In this document: positions 1 through 6,479 of the stretch, in pieces
Position numbering within the stretch: the stretch's first letter is position 1
Layout of the letters: every line of letters begins with the position of its first letter
Source of the DNA: Thermoplasmata archaeon
GTDB taxonomy: Archaea > Thermoplasmatota > Thermoplasmata > Thermoplasmatales > Thermoplasmataceae
Length of the DNA stretch: 19,175 nucleotides
Assembly: GCA_021797955.1 (NCBI GenBank)
Contig: JAJZYV010000009.1
Coordinates: 1 to 19,175 of the forward strand
Direction: 5' to 3'
The notes under the pieces: generated by a model
What the model was told of the DNA's origin: nothing
The model's input: only the letters and a program-made list of their open reading frames with translations
The model's database searches: none
Position numbers and translations under genes: made by a program

Positions 1-94
1 ACATTGTATCTTCTGCGGGGAAGTAAACTGTTGGGCAATTTATCAGTCTTACGCTCATCTTTCCAATTTTTATCTCGATAACTTTTTCTGTCAT
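1..94 (-). CDS. HemK2/Mtq2-type N5-glutamine methyltransferase, N-terminal 31 codons (runs off the left edge)
   Basis: This is the beginning of a minus-strand gene whose remainder lies outside the window. Reading from the ATG at 94 down to base 1 gives 31 codons without a stop, starting MTEKVIEIKIG and ending in VYFPAEDTM. The motif V-Y-x-P-(A/S)-E-D-T is the N-terminal signature of archaeal and eukaryotic HemK2/Mtq2 methyltransferases, which methylate the glutamine of the GGQ motif of class I release factors using S-adenosylmethionine. The motif normally sits just before the SAM-binding domain, which cannot be seen here. A TATA box at 118-125 lies about 27 bp upstream of the ATG and there is no Shine-Dalgarno, so the mRNA is probably leaderless. 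The family call rests on one short motif; a related small-molecule or RNA methyltransferase is possible. Confidence 0.6.
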   Translation of the reverse strand, partial: MTEKVIEIKIGKMSVRLINCPTVYFPAEDTM

Positions 95-117
95 TTTCTA
101 ACTCTTCAAATTTAAAT

Positions 118-125
118 ATTATATA
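118..125 (-). promoter_or_regulatory. TATA box of the methyltransferase gene
   Basis: The minus strand reads TATATAAT here. Its centre is about 27 bp upstream of the ATG at 94, the spacing expected between an archaeal TATA box and a start site that coincides with the first codon. The prediction is a leaderless transcript. Confidence 0.5.
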
Positions 126-184
126 TTCCGAAATCTTAACATAATTAATTCTTTTAGGATTCTTGATACAGGCATTTCTAAGGA

Positions 185-202
185 TATGTTTCCACAAACA
201 TA
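185..202. repeat. Perfect 7-bp inverted repeat TATGTTT-CCAC-AAACATA, operator candidate
   Basis: TATGTTT at 185-191 and AAACATA at 196-202 are exact reverse complements separated by four bases. It lies between two divergent core promoters, about 60 bp upstream of the leftward TATA box and about 95 bp upstream of the rightward one. An 18-bp dyad in this place suits a dimeric regulator, but no T-rich tract follows it, so it is unlikely to be a terminator. Function is inferred from position only. Confidence 0.35.
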
Positions 203-295
203 AAGAAGGAAGACCCTTAATTATTTTTCCCAGTATTACGCTCTCTTCGTCCACGACTGAAGAATATGGTCTCGCGTTAAATGAGATCGTCAATA

Positions 296-303
296 TTAAA
301 TAA
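296..303 (+). promoter_or_regulatory. TATA box of the Fe-S oxidoreductase operon
   Basis: The sequence TTAAATAA is centred about 25 bp upstream of the ATG at 325. No Shine-Dalgarno precedes that ATG. Together these point to a leaderless mRNA starting at or next to the first codon. Confidence 0.5.
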
Positions 304-324
304 ACTACACATATAGGCTCTTAA

Positions 325-2310
325 ATGGTTACAATCACTAGTCCGACTCTTCTTTTTATTCCTGAAAGTGAACTCATAGCTGACTATGTACTTTCATTTG
401 CAGTTTTAGCTTTTGTATTGATAGAGTTCTATTTGAGATACAAAAGGGCTGGATTCTCGCTCAGACCCTCTATAAAGTATGTGTGGAAGAATCTGGGAAG
501 ATTCATTGCTCAGGTAACGAATTATGGGGCACTTCACAGGAAAAATATAAAAAATAGATACGCGGGATTAATGCATTTAATGATTTTCTACGGAATGGTC
601 ATATTGTTTATCGCGACCTCCCTGATCTTTCTTTCTCATGACATACTGAAAAATACTTTGGGATATGGGATACTGGTTGGGGATTTCTACCTGAATTTTG
701 AAATTTGGGCAGATCTGGGGGGCGTTATTCTTATTGGCGGATTATTGATGGCCCTTGCGAGGAGAATAAGGAAAAAGGTTCCCCTTGACACAATTACCCA
801 GGATTTTATCATAATTTTTGGACTTCTGATACTTTCGCTGGAAGGATTCTTCCTGGGTGCTCTCAAGATATCACTCTATCGTCAGAATTTTGACGCTTAC
901 CGGTTCATTGAATGGCCCCTAAGTTATATCTTCAGTCCTCTTGGAATTAAGGGGACTTTTGGAATCGAATTTTACAGAGTCTTTTGGTTTGCGCATGTAA
1001 TGACAGCTTTTGCAATTGCAGCCTACATTCCATTTTCCAAACTATCCCACATGTTCTATTCAGCAGTGGGCATGGGAGTGCATCCACCAAGAAAGAGGGG
1101 TGAGATGTCAACGCCTTTCGTGCTTTCCGAAGCACTTGAATCCGGAAATTTTGATTTTAATGTCGGATCTAAGACGGTAATGGATCTCAGCTACTTCCAG
1201 AAGACAGACGCAATAGCTTGCACAGATTGCGGAAGATGCGAAAGATCATGTCCTGCGGTAATGTCAGGCACAGACCTTGACCCAAGGGTAGTTGTACAGA
1301 ATGTTCAAAGATCACTCTGGAATGGAAACAGTGAGATGATCGGAGTAATACTCACAGAAAATGCTGCGTGGTCATGCACCACCTGCCAAGCCTGCGTAGA
1401 GGAGTGCCCGGTATTGATTGATCCACACTCCTATAACCTGGAAACGAGAAGAACGCTTGTCATGGAAAATAAGTTATCCAAGGAAACAACCACCTATCTG
1501 AATAATCTCGGTAACTCATCCAATCCATTCGGAAATCCAAATTCCGACAGGGATTCAATGCTACAATATGGTACCAAGCTGGAGACCGGAATGGATACCG
1601 TTTACTGGGTAGGGTGTATGGGTGCATTTGATCCTAGATACAACAAAGTGGCAAGAAATGTCATTGATCTACTGAAGAAGGGAGGTGTGAACTTTGGTCT
1701 TCTGGGTTCAGAGGAAAAATGCAACGGGGAAACAGCAAGAAGAATTGGAGAGGAGGGAAGATTTCAGGAACTCGCACTGCAAAACATAGAAACATTTAAA
1801 AAGTATGGTGTTAAAAAAATAATCACATCCTGTCCACACTGTATGAATACCTTCAGAAATGAATATCCCAGGTTCGGGTTGGAAGCCAAGGTTGAGCACC
1901 ATTCTGAGACTCTTGCAGTATTAGTAACTACAGGTAAAATCAGGGTTAAGGATGGTAAGGAAACAACAACACTGCACGATCCATGCTACCTTGGCAGGAT
2001 TAACGGTGAATATGATAATACGAGGGAAATACTAAAAAATACATCCAAGCTTAAGGAAATGGAAAAAAGCAAGAGTAAAAGTATGTGCTGCGGAGGAGGG
2101 GGTGGAAATTACTGGTACAAGGTTGAGAAACAGGAATCAATCAGCAAGATTAGAATGAAACAGGCTCTTGAAACAGGTGCAACCACTCTAGCCGTTGCCT
2201 GCCCCTTCTGCACAGCAATGATGGAAGATGCATCACGAACAATGGATGTAGAGAACAAAATAAAAGTGAAGGACATATCAGAAATAATAATGGAGAATCT
2301 GGAGGAATAG
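325..2310 (+). CDS. Membrane Fe-S oxidoreductase, ETF:quinone oxidoreductase-like (NarI-type cytochrome b domain fused to HdrD/GlpC-type domain)
   Basis: The 661-residue protein begins with about five hydrophobic segments (roughly 18-38, 80-104, 130-147, 158-180, 213-238) resembling the NarI/HdrE haem-b domain; His71, His84, His224 and His242 are candidate haem ligands. Next come two [4Fe-4S] motifs of ferredoxin type, C299-C302-C305-C309-P and C351-C354-C357-C361-P. Two cysteine-rich CCG domains follow, the first with C431, C466 and C503-x2-C506, the second with C554, C588-C589-G and C626-x2-C629. This order matches HdrD-like proteins that move electrons from electron-transfer flavoprotein to menaquinone. 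In the first CCG domain the motif reads C-N-G, with Asn for the second Cys. It heads a four-gene operon, with the next ATG 2 bp after its stop. The membrane quinone-reductase role is likely; the electron donor (ETF, lactate or another dehydrogenase) is not shown by the sequence. Confidence 0.85.
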   Translation: MVTITSPTLLFIPESELIADYVLSFAVLAFVLIEFYLRYKRAGFSLRPSIKYVWKNLGRFIAQVTNYGALHRKNIKNRYAGLMHLMIFYGMVILFIATSLIFLSHDILKNTLGYGILVGDFYLNFEIWADLGGVILIGGLLMALARRIRKKVPLDTITQDFIIIFGLLILSLEGFFLGALKISLYRQNFDAYRFIEWPLSYIFSPLGIKGTFGIEFYRVFWFAHVMTAFAIAAYIPFSKLSHMFYSAVGMGVHPPRKRGEMSTPFVLSEALESGNFDFNVGSKTVMDLSYFQKTDAIACTDCGRCERSCPAVMSGTDLDPRVVVQNVQRSLWNGNSEMIGVILTENAAWSCTTCQACVEECPVLIDPHSYNLETRRTLVMENKLSKETTTYLNNLGNSSNPFGNPNSDRDSMLQYGTKLETGMDTVYWVGCMGAFDPRYNKVARNVIDLLKKGGVNFGLLGSEEKCNGETARRIGEEGRFQELALQNIETFKKYGVKKIITSCPHCMNTFRNEYPRFGLEAKVEHHSETLAVLVTTGKIRVKDGKETTTLHDPCYLGRINGEYDNTREILKNTSKLKEMEKSKSKSMCCGGGGGNYWYKVEKQESISKIRMKQALETGATTLAVACPFCTAMMEDASRTMDVENKIKVKDISEIIMENLEE

Positions 2311-2312
2311 AA

Positions 2313-3215
2313 ATGAAATACATAACTGAAGAGGATGTCACTAAAAATCTGAAAATGAGTGAATTAATGGACATACTTGAGGACTCTTTCAGAGAGTACG
2401 GATATGGACATGCAGACTCAAGCCCAAGAGACAGGATATTCACAGGAAGTGGATTTTTAAACACAATGCCAGCTTACATTGAGAAATATGGCATAGCCGG
2501 TCTTAAGACATATACGGCAACTGCTAGTGTGTCGCAATTTGTTGTTATAATTTTTCCAATTGAAAATCCAAAGGATTATTTCGTAATAGATGCCGGAAGA
2601 CTTGGTCAGATGAGGACAGGAGCCCTTCCCGGAATGGTGTCAAGAAAGATCCTGAAAGATAAGAAAAGTAATGTTGACTTCCTCCTTATCGGATCGGGGT
2701 ATCAGGCAGAAACACAACTAGAGGCAATGGTAAATTCACTTAATCTTGAATCAGCACACGTATATTCAAGAAATATTGAACATGCGAAGAAATTTATAGA
2801 AAAGATGGAAAAGCAATTATCCATTGACATTAAAATCGAGGAATCAAGAAACAATATTTCTAAATACAACGTAATAAACACAGTCACAAATACAAAGGAT
2901 CCCATTATTGATCATAAAAATGTACCAGAGAAATATCATATGAATTTGGTGGGTGCTAACCTGGCAACAAGAAGAGAAATCAGTACAGAGGTAATGAAAA
3001 AATCCGATCTGGTTATTGTTGAGCATTCCGAACAAGCTATAAAGGAATCGAGCGAAATTCAAGATATTGTTGGTCAGGATAAGGTAGTGGATTTGAAGGA
3101 ATTCATGCTTGAAGACACTATTCAGTCTGAAAGATCCATTTTCAAAACTATGGGAATTGGGCTTGAGGATATAGTGGCCGGATATCTTGTACTGAAGAAT
3201 ATGGACTTAATTTAG
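2313..3215 (+). CDS. Ornithine cyclodeaminase / mu-crystallin family NAD(P)-dependent enzyme
   Basis: The 300-residue protein has the family's landmarks in order: S-P-R-D at 37-40, N50-T-M-P-A-Y, the substrate-side lysine in L-K-T-Y (K65), L-G-Q-M-R-T-G-A at 97-104, the dinucleotide-binding turn I-G-S-G-Y-Q-A at 126-132, Y-S-R at 151-153, and G-I-G-L-E-D-I-V-A-G near 281-290. The family includes ornithine cyclodeaminase, archaeal alanine dehydrogenase, ketimine reductase and opine-type enzymes. The segment that reads G-G-D in true ornithine cyclodeaminase, containing its catalytic Asp, here reads G-A-N (Asn216), which argues against cyclodeaminase activity and for a simple dehydrogenase or reductase. 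A strong GGAGG (2301-2305) lies 7 bases before the ATG, inside the end of the upstream gene. Substrate unknown. Confidence 0.82.
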   Translation: MKYITEEDVTKNLKMSELMDILEDSFREYGYGHADSSPRDRIFTGSGFLNTMPAYIEKYGIAGLKTYTATASVSQFVVIIFPIENPKDYFVIDAGRLGQMRTGALPGMVSRKILKDKKSNVDFLLIGSGYQAETQLEAMVNSLNLESAHVYSRNIEHAKKFIEKMEKQLSIDIKIEESRNNISKYNVINTVTNTKDPIIDHKNVPEKYHMNLVGANLATRREISTEVMKKSDLVIVEHSEQAIKESSEIQDIVGQDKVVDLKEFMLEDTIQSERSIFKTMGIGLEDIVAGYLVLKNMDLI

Positions 3216-3220
3216 GAGTG
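3215..3220 (+). promoter_or_regulatory. Shine-Dalgarno fixing a TTG start for TrpRS
   Basis: GGAGTG lies 6 bases before the TTG at 3227 and overlaps the stop codon of the preceding gene. No in-frame ATG is available near the expected N-terminus, so this site supports initiation at TTG. Confidence 0.6.
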
Positions 3221-3226
3221 AAATAA

Positions 3227-4516
3227 TTGGTAAATCTAGATCCCTGGGGCAGCAGCCAAATAAAAGACTATGAAAAGATGAGGAGTGAGTTTGGTATAGA
3301 TTCAATGGAATCTATTCTCGATGGAAACCTGATGTCAGAAAGAAACCTGATCATAGGTCAGAGGGATTTCAGAAGAGTAAAAAGATCAATCGATCGTGGT
3401 GAAAAGTTCTGTGCTATGACTGGGCTAATGCCCTCAGGGCAGATGCATCTGGGAAGTAAAGCAGTAATTGAACAAATGATTTATTTCCAGAGACTTGGAG
3501 GCCAGATCAGCATCTCAGTTGCGGATATGGAATCTCTTGCAACCAGAAATATCTCGCTGCCAAAAGCCAGGGAGATAGCTATAGAAAATTTTCTTTTAAA
3601 CTACATTGCCATGGGATTAAAAAAATGCAATTTCTATTTTCAATCGGAAGATTCTAAAATTCAAAAACTCGCATTTATAGTGGGCAAAAATGTGAACATT
3701 TCCGAATTGAAATCAATTTATGGATTCGAGGACACCAAAAAATTGCTGGAAATCAATTCTCCGTTGATTCAAGTGGCAGACATACTTGGACCACAAATAT
3801 ATGGAAATCCAATGCCGACGGTGGTTCCTGTTGGTGCAGATCAGGATCCTCATATAAGACTGACGAGGGATCTAAGTACGAGGATGAACATCATTCATGC
3901 GACACTAACCGATAATGGTGTTAAATTCTCAGTGGGAGGAACAGAAGACGCTAAGGAATATTTCAAGTTAATCAAGAAAGCACTGAAGAATTATACAGTT
4001 TCAAAAATAAGTGAGAATTTACCATACAGGACATTAGAAGTTGAGGGAAAATTTGAAGATGTTTATGGCATTGAGCAAGAAATCTCTATTAGGGAAAGAA
4101 ACTTGAACCCCTACAGCACACTGCCTCCTTCCTCTATTATTCTGAGACTTGAAACTGGAATCAGAGGGGGAAAAATGAGCAAATCAGTGCCAGAATCAAC
4201 CATTTCATTAAATGAAGATCCTAAAGAATCTGAAAAGAAGATAAAAAAAGCACTGACGGGAGGAAGAGAAAGTATAGAGGAACAGAAAAAATTAGGGGGA
4301 AATCCATACTGTTGCCCAGTCTTTGAATTATACTTATATCATCTGGCAAAAGACAAAAAACACTTAGATGAAGTGGAAATAGATTGCAAAAGTGGTGTTA
4401 GAATGTGTGGGAACTGCAAGGCAGAGGCTGGATCGCTAATGTCAGAGTTTCTTAAAGAACTTAAGGAAAAGAGGGAAGCTTCCAGGCATCTCATACCGGA
4501 GTTTCTTGAAAAATGA
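3227..4516 (+). CDS. trpS: Tryptophanyl-tRNA synthetase
   Basis: This class I aminoacyl-tRNA synthetase joins tryptophan to tRNA-Trp in the cytoplasm. The 429-residue protein carries the HIGH-equivalent M-H-L-G (73-76) within a P-S-G-Q-M-H-L-G segment, the archaeal/eukaryotic-type V-G-A-D-Q-D-P-H-I-R block (202-211), and an intact K-M-S-K-S (316-320). The C-terminal part has a cysteine cluster: two adjacent Cys at 362-363, then C387, C394 and C397, possibly a metal site. Length fits archaeal TrpRS. Translation starts at TTG, supported by GGAGTG six bases upstream. It is third in the operon, 11 bp after the dehydrogenase, and its stop overlaps the start of the tRNA thiolase by 4 bp, so two tRNA-related genes are translationally coupled. 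Confidence 0.93.
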   Translation: MVNLDPWGSSQIKDYEKMRSEFGIDSMESILDGNLMSERNLIIGQRDFRRVKRSIDRGEKFCAMTGLMPSGQMHLGSKAVIEQMIYFQRLGGQISISVADMESLATRNISLPKAREIAIENFLLNYIAMGLKKCNFYFQSEDSKIQKLAFIVGKNVNISELKSIYGFEDTKKLLEINSPLIQVADILGPQIYGNPMPTVVPVGADQDPHIRLTRDLSTRMNIIHATLTDNGVKFSVGGTEDAKEYFKLIKKALKNYTVSKISENLPYRTLEVEGKFEDVYGIEQEISIRERNLNPYSTLPPSSIILRLETGIRGGKMSKSVPESTISLNEDPKESEKKIKKALTGGRESIEEQKKLGGNPYCCPVFELYLYHLAKDKKHLDEVEIDCKSGVRMCGNCKAEAGSLMSEFLKELKEKREASRHLIPEFLEK

Positions 4517-5442
4517 AATGTTCAAGATGTGAAAGGACAGCTGTATTTGAAAATAGGCCGTCTAAGGAAGGGCTCTGCAAAATGCATTTTATGAACAGCG
4601 TAGAGAAAAGATTCAAAATGGAGATAAGGTCCCAGATACTGTTCAAAAAGGAGAATAATGTTATTTCGGTGGCCATTTCTGGTGGTAAGGACAGTTCAGT
4701 CCTTCTTTATCTGCTAAATAAAGTCCTGGGCAAAAAGAAGAATGTCACACTTAATGCATTTACAATTGATGAAGGAATCGAAGGATATAGGAGCAATGGG
4801 TTAGATAGTGCTATTTTCCTTTGCTCAAGCCTTGGCATACAACATAGAATAATCTCCTTCCGAGAAGCATACAACACTGAAATGGATTTGGTTGTGAAAA
4901 ACGAAAAGCTCGAGGGATCACCTTGCGCATATTGTGGGCCCATGAGGAGAGATCTGATGAACAGAATGTCGGCAGAAGTTAATGCCGATTATGTTGCCCT
5001 GGGAATAAATCTTGATGATTACAGTCAGAGTATTTTAATGAACGTGATGAGGGGAGATTTTGATAAAATGCTGAGAATGGCTCCTCACAACAGAAAGGTT
5101 GAAGGGCTCGTTCCAAGAATCGTGCCCCTGAGAAGAATTTATGAAAAGGAGATAAAATTATATGCCATTCTGGCAGAAATCCCTCACGATACTGGATGGT
5201 GTCCATATGCAATGAAAGCACAGAGAAATCTGGCTAGGGATTTGTTGAATAACATGGAGGAACATCAACCAGGTACCAAGCTAGCCATTGAAAAATTCCT
5301 TGAAAGATTGAAGAATGACCACACACAAATTGATTCCATTACATTAGCAGAGAAATGCACTATTTGTGGCAATCCCTCCAATGGAAAATATTGCCAGGCA
5401 TGCATTAGAAGCGGAAGAATAAATATGGAAAATAAAAATTGA
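4513..5442 (+). CDS. tRNA 2-thiolation protein, TtuA/Ncs6 (CTU1) family
   Basis: This 309-residue PP-loop ATPase would activate a tRNA uridine by adenylation and insert sulfur, giving 2-thiouridine at position 34 (Ncs6 role) or 54 (TtuA role). An N-terminal zinc-finger-like pair C3-x2-C6 and C22-x2-H25 is followed by the PP-loop S-G-G-K-D-S (56-61), then C138-x2-C141 and C230, and a C-terminal finger C282-x2-C285 with C294-x2-C297. The spacing of C138, C141 and C230 equals that of the cluster-binding cysteines known from Thermus TtuA, so a [4Fe-4S]-dependent mechanism is expected. The block usually written G-H-N-L-D-D reads G-I-N-L-D-D here (Ile165). The ATG overlaps the TrpRS stop as ATGA; a GGAG lies 11 bases upstream. 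Which uridine is the target cannot be told. Confidence 0.88.
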   Translation: MKCSRCERTAVFENRPSKEGLCKMHFMNSVEKRFKMEIRSQILFKKENNVISVAISGGKDSSVLLYLLNKVLGKKKNVTLNAFTIDEGIEGYRSNGLDSAIFLCSSLGIQHRIISFREAYNTEMDLVVKNEKLEGSPCAYCGPMRRDLMNRMSAEVNADYVALGINLDDYSQSILMNVMRGDFDKMLRMAPHNRKVEGLVPRIVPLRRIYEKEIKLYAILAEIPHDTGWCPYAMKAQRNLARDLLNNMEEHQPGTKLAIEKFLERLKNDHTQIDSITLAEKCTICGNPSNGKYCQACIRSGRINMENKN

Positions 5443-5464
5443 AATTTATAAAATAAATAAATTT
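5442..5464. terminator. AT-rich inverted repeat between convergent genes, probable bidirectional terminator
   Basis: AAATTTAT (5442-5449) and ATAAATTT (5457-5464) are exact reverse complements with a 7-base spacer, filling the whole 20-bp gap between the tRNA thiolase stop and the DUF981 stop. A pure A/T stem is weak as a hairpin, but A/T-rich ends without a strong stem are usual in archaeal termination, and both strands carry T-runs here. Confidence 0.4.
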
Positions 5465-6092
5465 ATGGCGGGCTTCCAAGGTGTGAATACACTGCTTGAA
5501 ATCCAATAAACCCGGAAGCTATCATTGCTCCAAGAGTTGCAATCCAGAACAAAACGAGGATGATAGTCCAGCCAATCCACTTTGGGTTTCCCTTTTGCGG
5601 AACCCTGTCTATTATAAGTGTAACAGGATAGGAAAGTATTCCAACAAATCCGAATGATAGATACATCAGGAAAAGCTCAATACTGTTAGAACCAATAATA
5701 TTGAGAGTATATGCTCTCCACCCGTAGAATATAGCCATTACCCCGGAATAAAGTGCGAATAACCCAACGTATTGCATCTTGTAGTTCATTCTTATGGTGA
5801 TTGCGAAGGACAGGATCACTATGGCAACCAGTGTAAACATATCGAAATAGAGTATGTTAAATGCTCCTGGCAGGGGCCATATAAACTCACCACCTAGTCC
5901 AAGTGTAAGCATTACCAGTCCAAGAAGAGCAAGCGGAGCCATTCCTGGCTTAAGATGACCTTCAATATCTTTATCACCATTTTTCCTATATCCAATATAT
6001 ATTCCTAGTGTCATATACAATATGATCAATGCCGCAAGCGACATTGACAATAGCTCAAAGGCTAAATCGTCTACAAACATATTTGTCACCAC
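5463..6092 (-). CDS. DUF981-like polytopic membrane protein
   Basis: The 209-residue protein has about six hydrophobic segments (roughly 10-33, 50-67, 78-100, 105-125, 138-162, 171-199). It carries short conserved-looking loops: G-H-L-K-P-G at 45-50, G-G-E-F-I-W-P-L-P near 67-75, and a W-R-A-Y block near 125-128. Overall pattern and size match the archaeal DUF981 family, for which I know no assigned function; no catalytic or cofactor motif is obvious. The start is uncertain. GTG at 6092 sits about 25 bp after a TATA box, as for a leaderless mRNA. The ATG at 6080 has GGTGA five bases before it and would give 205 residues. The gene stands alone, convergent to the tRNA thiolase. The DUF981 name comes from memory of the family, not from a search. 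Confidence 0.7.
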   Translation of the reverse strand: MVTNMFVDDLAFELLSMSLAALIILYMTLGIYIGYRKNGDKDIEGHLKPGMAPLALLGLVMLTLGLGGEFIWPLPGAFNILYFDMFTLVAIVILSFAITIRMNYKMQYVGLFALYSGVMAIFYGWRAYTLNIIGSNSIELFLMYLSFGFVGILSYPVTLIIDRVPQKGNPKWIGWTIILVLFWIATLGAMIASGFIGFQAVYSHLGSPP

Positions 6093-6112
6093 TGGAGAAA
6101 TTATCTGAGAAT

Positions 6113-6122
6113 ATATATAAAT
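6113..6122 (-). promoter_or_regulatory. TATA box of the DUF981 gene
   Basis: The minus strand reads ATTTATATAT here, a near-ideal archaeal TATA box. Its centre is about 25 bp upstream of the GTG at 6092, so the transcript probably begins at or just before that codon. Confidence 0.55.
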
Positions 6123-6344
6123 AAAACCTCACTGGTAAGGCACTTTTTAACCAACATTAACAATAGGATCGATATAAGGTGAAAATTGTATTCACAGTCC
6201 AAATAAATTGTGGTTTGAAGGTTCATTCGCTCCCAATTCTTATTCCAGCACATTAAACCCTTCGTGAAGCTGCAATCTCAACATTTTTATTATTTGCAAG
6301 ATTATTCGTGTTCAATGGCTTTTCTCAGATTTTTCATTTGAAAC

Positions 6345-6377
6345 TAGAATATAAAATGGAAAACAGAATTTTTTCCA
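6345..6377 (-). terminator. Stem-loop followed by T-rich tract, candidate terminator of the S53 gene
   Basis: On the minus strand TGGAAAA (6377-6371) pairs exactly with TTTTCCA (6363-6357) around a 7-base loop, and TTTTATATTCT follows directly. This lies about 100 bp past the stop of the S53 gene and before the DUF981 promoter. The stem is short and A/T-rich, so the call is tentative. Confidence 0.35.
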
Positions 6378-6479
6378 GTTCTTGCCTGAAATAGAATCAC
6401 TCGCTGAAGGCGGATATCACCAGTTTGTTCCTCGTTCTATAATCCATAAAGTTCCGGAACCAAATCATTTCCAAATTTT

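Larger units (their letters stand above)
95..324. other. Divergent intergenic region with promoters for both flanking genes
   Basis: This 230-bp AT-rich stretch separates the leftward methyltransferase gene from the rightward Fe-S oxidoreductase operon. It holds a leftward TATA box (118-125), a rightward TATA box (296-303) and, between them, a perfect inverted repeat (185-202). I find no tRNA-like fold and no convincing small ORF. Confidence 0.6.
6093..6479. other. 387-bp intergenic gap without a recognisable gene
   Basis: The gap lies between the stop of the S53 protease gene and the start of the DUF981 gene, both on the minus strand. It contains the DUF981 promoter near 6113-6122, a terminator-like stem at 6357-6377 and a 10-bp perfect palindrome GTTCCGGAAC at 6451-6460. 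Reading frames are short and broken; the longest ATG-started minus-strand peptide I noticed (6447-6398) has 16 residues. I see no tRNA or known RNA fold. It could hide a small RNA or a decayed gene. Confidence 0.45.

Noticed and set aside
6398..6447. 16-residue minus-strand peptide just after the S53 gene, possible small protein or transposase remnant
   Set aside because: Too short, no ribosome-binding site, and no recognisable transposase motif in this or the following broken frames.
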